A stretch of DNA of 64,000 nt from G963665085 sp963665085 (GTDB taxonomy: Bacteria > Bacteroidota > Bacteroidia > Bacteroidales > JAAAOM01), in assembly GCA_963665085.2 (NCBI GenBank), contig CAXXXS010000001.1, positions 434,001 to 498,000 on the forward strand. The letters run 5' to 3'. The first letter of the stretch is position 1; each line of letters starts with the position of its first letter. Shown piece after piece: positions 8,189 through 16,939 of the stretch. Both the position numbers and the translations under genes were made by a program. The notes below the pieces were generated by a model that saw only the letters and a list, made by a program, of their open reading frames with translations, did no database searches and was not told the DNA's origin.

Positions 8189-10090
8189 ATGACAGATTTG
8201 ATTCAGCATGAGTGTGGGATAGCCCTCGTAAGATTACTCAAACCTTTAGAATACTATCAGATAAAATACGGGACCTGGATGGTAGGCTTACAAAAGCTTT
8301 ATCTATTAATGGAAAAACAGCACAACAGGGGCCAAGATGGTGCAGGTGTTGTAAGTGTTAAATTAGACGTTCCACCAGGCACCAAGTATATAAGCCGGCA
8401 AAGATCTGCTGATGCCAGGGCAATCAACCAGGTATTCAAAAAAATATATGGCAATTACAAAAAGGTTGAAAAAAATGACCCGGAACTTCTAAAAGATGTT
8501 AGCTGGGCAAAAAAGAACCTTCCTTTTGCAGCTGAAGTTTATCTCGGACATTTAAGGTATGGCACTTATGGCAAAAACAACATAGACTATGTTCATCCAG
8601 TAATGCGTCAAAACAACTGGCGAACAAGAAACCTTGTATTGGCTGGTAATTTTAACCTTACCAATGTTGATGAAATTTTCAATATCCTTGTTGATTTAGG
8701 GCAACATCCAAAAGATTATTCAGATACAGTAACCATGCTCGAAAATGTTGGGCATTTCCTTGATACAGAAAATCAAAGGGTATTTGATCAATTTAAAAAA
8801 GAAGGATATTCCAACAGGGATATTTCTAAGAAAATAGCCCAACACATAAATGTAAAAAACATACTACAGGAAGCCAGCAAAAAATGGGACGGTGGATATG
8901 TTATTGCTGGAATGCTTGGCCATGGAGATGCTTTTGTAATGCGCGATCCATGGGGAATACGCCCTGCTTTCTATTACAAAGATGACGAGTTTGTTGTTGT
9001 AGCTTCTGAGCGACCGGTTATACAAACCGTAATGAATGTTACATACAAAGAAATTAAAGAATTAGAAAACGGCGAAGCCATTATAATTAAAAATAATGGC
9101 GAAGTAGATGTTGAAGAAATACGACCAAAAGGAGAAAAACGACCTTGTTCGTTTGAACGTATTTATTTTTCCAGGGGAAGTGACAAAGACATTTACCAGG
9201 AACGAAAAAAACTCGGGGAGTTACTAACACAGGATATTGTTGATGCTGTTGATGAAGATTTTGAACATACTGTTTTCTCATACATCCCCAATACAGCAGA
9301 GAGTGCATATTATGGCATGGTGCGCGGTATTGAGAAATATATGGTAGAACAGGAAAAAAGAAAAATTCTTGAACTAGGCAAAAATATTACAGAAGAACAA
9401 CTGGATTATATCGTAAACATCAAACCAAGAATAGAAAAAGTTGCTATTAAGGATATTAAACTACGAACATTTATCACTGAAGACAAAGACAGGGATGATT
9501 TAGTTGCGCACGTATATGACGTAACATACGGAACTATTCAAAGAAATGAAGACAATCTTGTAATTATTGATGACTCAATAGTTCGTGGTACTACATTAAA
9601 GAAAAGTATCATTCGAATTTTGGATCGTTTGGATCCTAAAAAGATTGTTATCGTTTCGTCTTCTCCCCAAATTCGTTATCCTGACTGTTATGGGATTGAC
9701 ATGGCCAAATTAGGTGACTTTATTGCTTTTAGGGCTGCAATTGAGCTTTTAAAAGAAAATGGCAAGGAGCATGTCATTAACGAAGTATACAAAAGATCGA
9801 AAGCCCAGGAAAATTTGCCAAAAGAGGAGATTAAAAACTATGTAAAAGATATCTACAAACCATTTACAGCTAAAGAAATTTCAGCCAAAATTGCTGATAT
9901 GCTTAAAACATCTAAAATAAAAGCTGAAGTTATGGTTGTTTATCAAAGCATAGAGAATCTCCATGTAGCTTGTCCGAATCATAAAGGCGACTGGTATTTT
10001 ACCGGGGACTATCCTACTCCTGGAGGAAATAAGGTTGTAAACAAAGCATTTATCAATTTTATAGAAGAAAAAAACGAAAGAGCCTATTAA
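8189..10090 (+). CDS. PurF-like amidophosphoribosyltransferase (long Bacteroidota form)
   Basis: 633 residues: an N-terminal class II glutamine amidotransferase domain with nucleophile Cys9 exposed after removal of an 8-residue propeptide, then a phosphoribosyltransferase domain with the PRPP loop VIIDDSIVRGTT near residues 457-468. The expected reaction is PRPP + glutamine to 5-phosphoribosylamine, the first step of purine synthesis. It is about 150 residues longer than ordinary PurF (about 470-500). The extra length lies between and within the domains, including an insertion near residues 60-110. Bacteroidota often carry this long form beside a normal purF, so it may be a paralogue with altered regulation or substrate. 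Confidence 0.82.
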   Translation: MTDLIQHECGIALVRLLKPLEYYQIKYGTWMVGLQKLYLLMEKQHNRGQDGAGVVSVKLDVPPGTKYISRQRSADARAINQVFKKIYGNYKKVEKNDPELLKDVSWAKKNLPFAAEVYLGHLRYGTYGKNNIDYVHPVMRQNNWRTRNLVLAGNFNLTNVDEIFNILVDLGQHPKDYSDTVTMLENVGHFLDTENQRVFDQFKKEGYSNRDISKKIAQHINVKNILQEASKKWDGGYVIAGMLGHGDAFVMRDPWGIRPAFYYKDDEFVVVASERPVIQTVMNVTYKEIKELENGEAIIIKNNGEVDVEEIRPKGEKRPCSFERIYFSRGSDKDIYQERKKLGELLTQDIVDAVDEDFEHTVFSYIPNTAESAYYGMVRGIEKYMVEQEKRKILELGKNITEEQLDYIVNIKPRIEKVAIKDIKLRTFITEDKDRDDLVAHVYDVTYGTIQRNEDNLVIIDDSIVRGTTLKKSIIRILDRLDPKKIVIVSSSPQIRYPDCYGIDMAKLGDFIAFRAAIELLKENGKEHVINEVYKRSKAQENLPKEEIKNYVKDIYKPFTAKEISAKIADMLKTSKIKAEVMVVYQSIENLHVACPNHKGDWYFTGDYPTPGGNKVVNKAFINFIEEKNERAY

Positions 10091-10106
10091 CACAATGGGC
10101 AATGAT

Positions 10107-10164
10107 TAATGTGTAATTATTAATGATTAGTAATTCTGCTATTTTTATTACTAATTACACATTA
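10107..10164. terminator. AT-rich nested stem-loop between convergent genes
   Basis: Outer arms TAATGTGTAATTA (10107-10119) and TAATTACACATTA (10152-10164) are a perfect 13-bp inverted repeat. An alternative inner pair ATTAGTAAT/ATTACTAAT (10126-10134/10147-10155) competes for part of the right arm. It lies between two convergent genes and probably ends both transcripts. Confidence 0.6.
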
Positions 10165-10172
10165 TTAATTAT

Positions 10173-11120
10173 TCATTTAAAAGTGTAGCCTTGTTCAGCC
10201 TGATTGAAACTTTTCACATGACGTTCAGTTTTTGCCTCATACATATCATTTAAGGCAACAATAATAGCGGTTTCTTCTACTTCCCCAAAGCCCCGGTTTA
10301 TTACCGTATCAAAAACTTTCATTGTTTGAGAAAGGCTCATGTACGAATTAATCAAAGGAGGAATATTTTCACCAATAGCCCTAACCTGCTGTGAAAGAAT
10401 CTTATAATCATCATCATAATTACTTCCTGCAAAAGTTTCTTCAAGCTCCTGAATATCAAATTCTAAATCTAAAGGATCGTATGCTGTAAGGAGGTTATCT
10501 TTATCTGCAAAATATTTCTTTAGAAAATAAAGCAGTAAGTTTCTTGCTTTCTTATTGTATGAAGTATACATGGTTACTTTCCCAAAAAAATAATCAGAAT
10601 TTGGATTATTAACCCAAATAGCGCCAAGCCCATCCCATAAATTATCTAATGTATACAACCGGGAAGCTCCTTTTGAAGATTGATGAGTTGGAATTACAAA
10701 CGATCTACCTAACTCAACGATCTTGGGCATAAACTCCTCATTAAATTTTTCAGAGAACTTAAAAAGTTTGCTTGTTGCAATCTTATAAGAACCATCGTCT
10801 TCCAACTCAGCTTCTGCACAGTTAAAAAAACGATATCCTCCTAAAATACATTTCACACTGGGATCCCAAACAAGTAATTGCTTATAAGGATTTGGCATTG
10901 TATCGTATGCATCAATATCACAGTCTTTACCCGTTCCACCGCCAGCAGAACGGAAAGTTAATTCCCTAAGCCTGCCAATTTCGCGCATCACATTGGGAGA
11001 ATCATGATGAGTAACGATGTACAATTCATTATCTCCATAATTGGTTTTTCTTAGGAACTTATCGTGTGTAAGTTCCTTTTCTAAAATTGCACTGTCTACT
11101 TCTTGAATAATCTCCTTCAT
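10173..11120 (-). CDS. GNAT-fold acyltransferase, OlsB/GlsB-like
   Basis: 315 residues resembling the Acetyltransf_5 ('hemolysin'-type) branch of the GNAT superfamily, whose studied members (OlsB, GlsB) transfer a 3-hydroxyacyl group from acyl carrier protein to an amino acid to start ornithine- or glycine-lipid synthesis. Visible family signs are RELTFRSAGGGTG near 51, a DAYDTMPNPYKQLLVWD segment, an ILGGYRF strand and ELGRSFV before the acyl-CoA/ACP binding region. No GlsA/OlsA partner is next to it. Assignment to glycine lipid synthesis is inference from family. Confidence 0.7.
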   Translation of the reverse strand: MKEIIQEVDSAILEKELTHDKFLRKTNYGDNELYIVTHHDSPNVMREIGRLRELTFRSAGGGTGKDCDIDAYDTMPNPYKQLLVWDPSVKCILGGYRFFNCAEAELEDDGSYKIATSKLFKFSEKFNEEFMPKIVELGRSFVIPTHQSSKGASRLYTLDNLWDGLGAIWVNNPNSDYFFGKVTMYTSYNKKARNLLLYFLKKYFADKDNLLTAYDPLDLEFDIQELEETFAGSNYDDDYKILSQQVRAIGENIPPLINSYMSLSQTMKVFDTVINRGFGEVEETAIIVALNDMYEAKTERHVKSFNQAEQGYTFK

Positions 11121-11143
11121 ATCAATCTATTCAAATTGGGTCG

Positions 11144-11151
11144 CAAATTTA
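11144..11151 (-). promoter_or_regulatory. -7 element of the GNAT acyltransferase gene
   Basis: TAAATTTG on the minus strand, 23 bases before the start codon. Confidence 0.45.
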
Positions 11152-11284
11152 TTAAATTATTTAGATTTTAACGCCCTAAGAATAAGGTAAAGTGTCTTTT
11201 ATAAGACTTTCTCTATTAACAGGGTTATTTAATATAGCCCTGCAAACTGTCATAAGCGAACTAAATTAGTTAAGAAAAAAAACA

Positions 11285-11292
11285 TATTTTTG
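11285..11292 (+). promoter_or_regulatory. -7 element of aroA
   Basis: TATTTTTG, 20 bases before the aroA start codon. Confidence 0.5.
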
Positions 11293-11312
11293 CCCAAATA
11301 TTCAGCAATAAT

Positions 11313-12542
11313 ATGGCATATCAATTACAAAAGAACGAATCGGATTTATATGGAAGAATAGTTTTACCTTCTTCAAAAAGTATGACAAACAGGCTGCTGA
11401 TTATTCAATCATTATGTAACGAAGAAATTATTATTGAAAATATTTCTACAAGCAAAGACACTGAGGTTTTATTAAGAGCATTAAAAAGCTCAGAAAAAAT
11501 AATTGATATCGGGCATGCCGGAACATCAATGCGCTTTCTAACTGCATATTTATCAACACAAAAGCAGGAAAGAATTTTAACTGGTTCCGAAAGAATGAAA
11601 AACCGACCAATAGGTGTTTTAGTTGATTCGCTAAAAAAATTAGGTGCATCAATCGAATACATTGAAAAAGAAGGTTTTCCTCCCCTGAAAATTTCTCCTG
11701 CAGAAATAAAAACGTCAGAGGTTGAAATAGACGGAAGTGTTAGCAGCCAATACATAACTGCACTTTTATTAATCGCCCCTATTCTAAAGAACGGATTAAC
11801 ATTGAAAATAAAAAACAAGCTTGTTTCTGAAGCTTATGTTAATCTTACCCTGCGCCTATTGGAACATTTTGGGGTAAAATCATCAAAAAAAGAGCTGGAA
11901 ATTTCTATCCCAAAACAAAATTATGAGGGCGGCAACTATTTTGTAGAAGGAGATTGGAGTGGGGCATCATATTGGTTCGAGATGGTTGCTTTTTCTGAGA
12001 AAGCAGAAATAGAGATTGAAGGCTTATCAAAAAATAGTTTACAAGGAGATTCTGTTGTTGTGGAAATTTATAAGCAGTTAGGAGTGTCTACAACATTTCA
12101 GAATAATACAATAAAAATTTCCAAGACAGATAATTCTGTTGATTTTTTTGAATTTGATTTCAATCAATGTCCTGATTTGGTTCAAACTGTTGTTGTTTCC
12201 TGTGCATTTCTGGGGATTCCTTTTAAGATATCAGGTGCAGAAACCCTAAGAATAAAAGAGACCGACAGGATTCATGCCTTACAAATTGAACTCAGTAAAT
12301 TTGGAATAACAATAATCGAAACCGCCCCTGGAGTAATAGAATGGAATGGAGAAAAAAAATCTGTTCAATCCTCCAAAATAGAAATCGACACATACGATGA
12401 TCACCGAATGGCAATGGCTTTTGCTCCAATAGCTATGAAACATCAAAATATTGTTATTAACGATCCGGATGTTGTTGTAAAATCATATCCTTCTTTTTGG
12501 GAAGATTTAAAGAAAGTCGGATTTGTAATAAAGCACAGATGA
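11313..12542 (+). CDS. aroA: 3-phosphoshikimate 1-carboxyvinyltransferase (EPSP synthase)
   Basis: 409 residues, a little shorter than the usual 425-440. It joins PEP to shikimate-3-phosphate in the chorismate pathway. Seen are the N-terminal substrate loop LPSSKSMTNR (about 18-27), the GHAGTSMRFL loop (canonical NAGTAMR), KNRPIGVLVDSL, SSQYITALL, the KETDRIHAL motif and DDHRMAMAF with its catalytic Asp/Glu surroundings. The glycine of the usual NAGTA loop is kept. The last codons run into a palindromic interspersed element, and the stop codon lies inside it. Confidence 0.96.
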   Translation: MAYQLQKNESDLYGRIVLPSSKSMTNRLLIIQSLCNEEIIIENISTSKDTEVLLRALKSSEKIIDIGHAGTSMRFLTAYLSTQKQERILTGSERMKNRPIGVLVDSLKKLGASIEYIEKEGFPPLKISPAEIKTSEVEIDGSVSSQYITALLLIAPILKNGLTLKIKNKLVSEAYVNLTLRLLEHFGVKSSKKELEISIPKQNYEGGNYFVEGDWSGASYWFEMVAFSEKAEIEIEGLSKNSLQGDSVVVEIYKQLGVSTTFQNNTIKISKTDNSVDFFEFDFNQCPDLVQTVVVSCAFLGIPFKISGAETLRIKETDRIHALQIELSKFGITIIETAPGVIEWNGEKKSVQSSKIEIDTYDDHRMAMAFAPIAMKHQNIVINDPDVVVKSYPSFWEDLKKVGFVIKHR

Positions 12543-12590
12543 CACAGACTCTTGCAGATAATCACAAATAAGATCTGCGTCATTTGTGTG
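12534..12590. repeat. Interspersed palindrome with CACAGAT/ATCTG-TGTG arms
   Basis: Imperfect inverted repeat: CACAGATGAC...GCAGAT (from 12534) against ATCTGCGTCATTTGTG (12573-12588). The same sequence family flanks the GxxExxY gene at about 35100-35250 and 35641-35712. It overlaps the end of aroA and may act as a terminator between aroA and tadA. Confidence 0.5.
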
Positions 12591-12594
12591 TAGT

Positions 12595-13041
12595 TTATCT
12601 TTTCCTCTCAAAGAATTCTTTTAATATTTTACCGCATTCATCTTTCAAAACTCCCGGAACTACTTTTGTCTTTGGGTGAGTTAAGCGGGGTTGGACCAAC
12701 GAAAATCCACGTTTATTATCAAATGCACCGAATACAATTTTCCCAACCTGGGTCCAATAGGCAGCCCCGGCACACATAACACAAGGCTCAAGGGTTACAT
12801 AAAGTGTACACTCATCCAGGTACTTCCCTCCCAGCGCATTTGCAGCAGCAGTAAAAGCCTGCATCTCGGCATGGGCTGTAACATCATTAAGCGTTTCTGT
12901 TAAGTTATGTGCCCGCGTAATTATTTGATTATTCCAAACTATCAATGCCCCAACCGGAACTTCTTCTTCTTCATATGCTTTTCTTGCTTCATAAAGAGCA
13001 ATATTCATAAAATATTCGTCTGAGAATACAGGATACTCCAT
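12595..13041 (-). CDS. tadA: tRNA-specific adenosine deaminase
   Basis: 148 residues, normal length. It converts A34 to inosine in tRNA-Arg(ACG). The zinc site is formed by HAEMQAF (His/Glu proton shuttle, about residue 57) and PCVMCAGA (two Cys about 86-89). The length and the ARKAYEEEEVPVGALIV opening are typical of TadA and not of cytosine deaminases. Convergent with aroA; divergent from aspS. Confidence 0.93.
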   Translation of the reverse strand: MEYPVFSDEYFMNIALYEARKAYEEEEVPVGALIVWNNQIITRAHNLTETLNDVTAHAEMQAFTAAANALGGKYLDECTLYVTLEPCVMCAGAAYWTQVGKIVFGAFDNKRGFSLVQPRLTHPKTKVVPGVLKDECGKILKEFFERKR

Positions 13042-13134
13042 TTTTATTTATTTTTCAGAGGTAAAGAAATAAAAAATCAGAATCTAGTTATAAAATAGTT
13101 TATATTTTCGTACAAAATTATAAAACAATTGAAA

Positions 13135-14892
13135 ATGTATAGGACGCATACCTGTGGTGAATTAAATCTTTCTTATGTCAATCAAGCGGTCACATTAAGT
13201 GGCTGGATACAACGCTCAAGAGATCTTGGGGGTATGACATTTATTGATTTACGAGATAGATATGGGATTACTCAGCTGGTTTTTAATATGGAAACAGATG
13301 CTGCCCTTTGCGAGAAAGCAAGAAAAATGGGTAGAGAATTTGTAGTTAAGGTTGAAGGTAGCGTACAGGAACGTTCAAACAAAAACCCAAAAATTCCTAC
13401 CGGAGATATTGAAATTATTGTTAAGTCAATTGAAATATTAAATGCATCAGAAACCCCTCCTTTTACTATTGAAGAAGAAAGTGATGGCGGTGATGAATTA
13501 CGTATGAAATACCGATACCTTGATCTAAGACGCCCTCCTTTAAAAAGAAATTTAGAGTTACGTCACCGTATGGGTTTTGAGGTTAGGAATTATCTTAATT
13601 CACAAAACTTTTTAGAGGTTGAGACTCCTGTGTTAATAAAATCAACACCTGAAGGGGCAAGAGATTTTGTGGTACCATCAAGAATGAACCAGGGAGAATT
13701 TTATGCTTTGCCACAATCTCCACAAACATTTAAACAATTACTAATGGTTGGTGGGTACGACAAGTATTTCCAAATAGTAAAATGTTTCAGGGATGAAGAT
13801 TTACGTGCAGACCGTCAACCAGAATTTTCACAGATTGACTGTGAAATGAGCTTTGTTGAGCGCGATGATATTCTTGATACTTTTGAAGGATTAGCAAAGC
13901 ACTTATTTAAACAAGTAAGAGGTTTAGAGATAACAGAACCATTCATTAAAATGCCATATAGTGAAGCCATTGAAAAATACGGAAGCGACAAACCCGATCT
14001 TCGATTTGGAATGGAGTTTACAGAAATAAACGAACTGGTTAAAGGCAAAGATTTTATAGTACTCGAAAATGCAGAATATGTAGGGGCAATTGTTGCTCCC
14101 GGGTGTGCAGAATATACCCGTAAACAACTTGATGAACTGACCAAATTTGTACAAAAGCCACAAATAGGTGCTAAAGGACTAATCTATGTTAAAGTAAACG
14201 AAGACGGAACGTTTAAATCATCAGTAGATAAATTTTATTCTGCAGAGGATTTAACTTTATGGGCAGAGAAAACCAATGCCAACAAAGGAGATTTAATTCT
14301 TGTATTGGCAGGCGATAAATCATCTACACAAAAAGCACTTTGTGAGTTACGTCTTGAGATGGGTTCTCGTCTTGGCTTCCGCGACAAAAACAAATTTGTT
14401 CCGCTTTGGGTAGTTGATTTTCCTCTTTTAGAATGGGACGAAGATACCCAGCGTTTCTATGCTATGCACCATCCTTTTACCTCTCCTCATAAAGAAGATT
14501 TTGAGCTTTTAACAACAGCTCCTGGAAAAGTACGGGCAAATGCTTATGACCTGGTAATTAATGGCGTTGAGATAGGAGGTGGTTCTATAAGGATACATAA
14601 CGAAGGAATCCAAAAACAAATGTTTAAAGTTCTAGGATTCTCAGATGAAGAAGCTAAAAAACAATTTGGTTTCTTAATGAACGCATTTCGTTTTGGTGCC
14701 CCTCCTCATGGTGGTATTGCTTTTGGTTTCGACAGGTTGGTTTCTTTATTTGCCGGAGAAGATAGTATCAGGGATGTAATTGCTTTCCCTAAAAACAATT
14801 CTGGCCGGGATGTTATGATTGACTCTCCTGCAACCATTGCTGACGAACAATTAGATGAGTTAGGATTAATAATTGCTGAGAAAAAAGAATAA
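13135..14892 (+). CDS. aspS: Aspartyl-tRNA synthetase
   Basis: 585 residues from the ATG at 13135 (the in-frame TTG at 13129 would add two residues). It charges tRNA-Asp. Order: N-terminal OB-fold anticodon domain (about 1-105, SGWIQRSRDLGGMTFIDLRD), class II catalytic core with motif 2 FRDEDLRADRQPEFSQID, a bacterial GAD insertion domain (about 285-415), and motif 3 GIAFGFDRL. Presence of the GAD domain and full length indicate the bacterial type. Confidence 0.97.
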   Translation: MYRTHTCGELNLSYVNQAVTLSGWIQRSRDLGGMTFIDLRDRYGITQLVFNMETDAALCEKARKMGREFVVKVEGSVQERSNKNPKIPTGDIEIIVKSIEILNASETPPFTIEEESDGGDELRMKYRYLDLRRPPLKRNLELRHRMGFEVRNYLNSQNFLEVETPVLIKSTPEGARDFVVPSRMNQGEFYALPQSPQTFKQLLMVGGYDKYFQIVKCFRDEDLRADRQPEFSQIDCEMSFVERDDILDTFEGLAKHLFKQVRGLEITEPFIKMPYSEAIEKYGSDKPDLRFGMEFTEINELVKGKDFIVLENAEYVGAIVAPGCAEYTRKQLDELTKFVQKPQIGAKGLIYVKVNEDGTFKSSVDKFYSAEDLTLWAEKTNANKGDLILVLAGDKSSTQKALCELRLEMGSRLGFRDKNKFVPLWVVDFPLLEWDEDTQRFYAMHHPFTSPHKEDFELLTTAPGKVRANAYDLVINGVEIGGGSIRIHNEGIQKQMFKVLGFSDEEAKKQFGFLMNAFRFGAPPHGGIAFGFDRLVSLFAGEDSIRDVIAFPKNNSGRDVMIDSPATIADEQLDELGLIIAEKKE

Positions 14893-14909
14893 TAACTAAA
14901 TATATAAAA

Positions 14910-14949
14910 AACGAGACTCAACCAGAATGTATAAAGTCTCGTTTTTTTT
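14910..14949 (+). terminator. Intrinsic terminator after aspS
   Basis: Stem AACGAGACT with AGTCTCGTT, then eight T. Confidence 0.88.
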
Positions 14950-15110
14950 AATCCCCATATAAACTAAAGTACTTGCAATTAGATTGTAGGGCAACAATCT
15001 ATAACTTTTTACAGGTATGGCACATGGTAAGATATCGTAACCTATATATTAACGCCGCGTATACCCTATTCAATTTTTAAACAATTTGTTATAAGTTAAA
15101 TTTAATTATT

Positions 15111-15698
15111 ATGAGAAAGTTATCTGCACTTATTTTTCTTTTTGCTTTAGCAACAGGTGTATATGCACAAAATGAAGATCACAAAATTACGTTGGGATTA
15201 AACACCGGTTTCAGCCTTATAGGTAATATAATTGACGCTTCTGCATCAACATCTGGTGGCAGTATTGAAAATTTTTCGCTTCCTGCATTTCAGGGAACAG
15301 TAGATTATGGTGTTGAAAAATGGATTTCAGTGGGTGTTGCTGTTTCGTATCAGAAATTAGGTACTAGATACACAGACTATAACGGCACAAATATCGATGA
15401 AGAAACAACTGCTAATCGTTTAAATTTTGCTATACGCCCATTGTTCCATTATGCTAATTCTGGCAGGCTAGACTTATATTCTGGCGTGAGGTTAGGTTGG
15501 ACAAATTGGTCATTTAAAACAACAATAGATGATCAAGATTATAATGAAGAGGATATAATTTCTGCCAATTCAAATTTTGCGCCACAACTAATTCTTTTTG
15601 GAATGAGAGGATTTATAACAGAAAATATTGGTGCTAATTTCGAATTTGCTGTTGGCGCACCTCATTATTTTACAATAGGATTATCATACAGACTTTGA
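15111..15698 (+). CDS. Small outer-membrane beta-barrel protein
   Basis: 195 residues. A signal peptide at 1-20 (GVYAQ) precedes alternating hydrophobic/polar strands typical of an 8-stranded OmpX/PorT-like barrel, ending in the aromatic-rich ITIGLSYRL-type strand (FTIGLSYRL). Function unknown; such small barrels are common surface or structural proteins in Bacteroidota. It is a single-gene unit bounded by the aspS terminator and its own terminator. I saw no clear TAnnTTTG in the 160 bases upstream. Confidence 0.8.
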   Translation: MRKLSALIFLFALATGVYAQNEDHKITLGLNTGFSLIGNIIDASASTSGGSIENFSLPAFQGTVDYGVEKWISVGVAVSYQKLGTRYTDYNGTNIDEETTANRLNFAIRPLFHYANSGRLDLYSGVRLGWTNWSFKTTIDDQDYNEEDIISANSNFAPQLILFGMRGFITENIGANFEFAVGAPHYFTIGLSYRL

Positions 15699-15726
15699 TA
15701 ATATCAAATCTAAAAACTAAAAAAGG

Positions 15727-15757
15727 AGCTGTCTTATTAGAAAAGACAGCTTTTTTT
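15727..15757 (+). terminator. Intrinsic terminator after the small barrel gene
   Basis: AGCTGTCTT, ATTAGAA-type loop, AAGACAGCT, then a T run; it also separates the gene from the convergent PLP-enzyme gene. Confidence 0.85.
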
Positions 15758-15768
15758 ATTATACCAAA

Positions 15769-16671
15769 TTAATATAAGCTATCTGGTAAAATAGTTACAA
15801 TAGTTCCAATATTTATCTCTCCTGCAACTTTTAATGCTCCAAGAATATTGGAAGCAGCTACCGCAGATAAAATTAATCCTTCTTTTTTTGCTATTTCTTT
15901 ACTTAATTTTTGAGACTCAGTAAAAGAGACAGGGAGTTCATAATCTATAAATTGGTTATCTAAAAAAGGAATGTTTTTAAAAGATTCAAATAATTTCCAA
16001 TTTTCACTACTCTTTTCTGAATTATCAGGGTACAAAGAAACAACCTGAAGTCGTTTGTTATAATTTTTTAATCTTTTAGCTACTCCGGTAAATGCACCTA
16101 AATCCCCTATCCCTGAAACAAAATGTGTGACCTCTCCATTTGTTTGCTCAATAATTTCTTCTGCCGTAGTATAATAATGAGCTTTCCAATAATTCTCATT
16201 TAACAAGTGATTAGCAAAAAAATATTTATCCCGATTCTTATTATAATCCTTAAGAACAAAATGCCTTAAGCTTTCAAGATCATTAACTCCTTTTGTTAAC
16301 CGAATTTCAGCACCTAACCCACTAATAATATTTAATTCTACCTTATCAGTTAAATCAGGCAGATACAGTTTTACCGGTATATTCATTCTTGCAGCAACAG
16401 TTGCATAAGCAATTGCCATTTTTCCTGTTGATGCATCAATTAAACATCGATTCTCATCGAGTTCCCCGCTTAAAACAGCGTGCCTGATTATACTATAAGC
16501 AGCTCTTATTTTTGTCGTCCCTCCAAATTGTAACCACTCCGCTTTTGCGTAAATCTTCACCTCCTCATTTGTTTCCAGATTTTCAATCCGAATAAGTGGG
16601 GTATTGCTGATTAAATCAGAAATATTATCCAACTTCCTTATAATTTGACTCCTTGCAATTACTGCTTCCAT
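15769..16671 (-). CDS. Cysteine-synthase-like PLP protein with altered active site
   Basis: 300 residues, fold type II PLP family. The Schiff-base Lys (about 54) is kept in GGTTKIRAA (canonical GSxKxR). Two other signatures are broken: the substrate loop TSGNTG is STGKMA at about 81-86, losing the Asn that contacts the PLP ring, and the phosphate-binding GTGGT loop reads SGIGDLGAFTG at about 186-196. The protein therefore probably still binds PLP, but the usual O-acetylserine sulfhydrylase reaction is doubtful. It lies downstream of metZ on the same strand, suggesting a sulfur amino acid link. A diverged enzyme or a regulatory partner are both possible. Confidence 0.75.
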   Translation of the reverse strand: MEAVIARSQIIRKLDNISDLISNTPLIRIENLETNEEVKIYAKAEWLQFGGTTKIRAAYSIIRHAVLSGELDENRCLIDASTGKMAIAYATVAARMNIPVKLYLPDLTDKVELNIISGLGAEIRLTKGVNDLESLRHFVLKDYNKNRDKYFFANHLLNENYWKAHYYTTAEEIIEQTNGEVTHFVSGIGDLGAFTGVAKRLKNYNKRLQVVSLYPDNSEKSSENWKLFESFKNIPFLDNQFIDYELPVSFTESQKLSKEIAKKEGLILSAVAASNILGALKVAGEINIGTIVTILPDSLY

Positions 16672-16686
16672 TTGTAATGACTTAAT

Positions 16687-16725
16687 AAAAAAAAGCCCCT
16701 CTCATAATGTATGAGAAAGGCTTTC
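16687..16725 (-). terminator. Terminator-like hairpin just before the PLP-protein gene
   Basis: Minus-strand stem AGCC-TTT-CTCAT / ATGAG-AGG-GGCT followed by eight T, ending about 15 bases before the next start codon. It can be the metZ terminator or the expression platform of an attenuator for the next gene. Confidence 0.65.
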
Positions 16726-16765
16726 ACCATAGAACAACAAGTAAAAATTTATCCTCTCTCAAAAA

Positions 16766-16838
16766 ATAAATTTGCAATATATCTTAACAGATAAAAAAGT
16801 CTCATATATCTAATAATCAATAATTATTGCAAATTTAT
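16766..16838 (-). promoter_or_regulatory. Leader region with 14-bp inverted repeat and -7 element
   Basis: ATAAATTTGCAATA (16766-16779) and its exact reverse complement (16825-16838) are separated by 45 bases. On the minus strand the right arm contains TAAATTTG, a -7 match at 16837-16830. Together with the terminator hairpin at 16687-16725 this resembles a regulated leader of about 150 nt. I do not recognise a known riboswitch. Confidence 0.35.
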
Positions 16839-16939
16839 CCCATAAACAATCAAGGATAGATTTTGGTTGTTCTTTTAACAAGATTTTAACGTATCTATTT
16901 AAGTAAGAATAGAAGAGGAGTTTGGTGAAGTAACAATCC

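Noticed and set aside
14950..15110. tRNA or structured RNA between aspS and the barrel gene
   Set aside because: No cloverleaf or T-loop sequence could be found; only AT-rich spacer.
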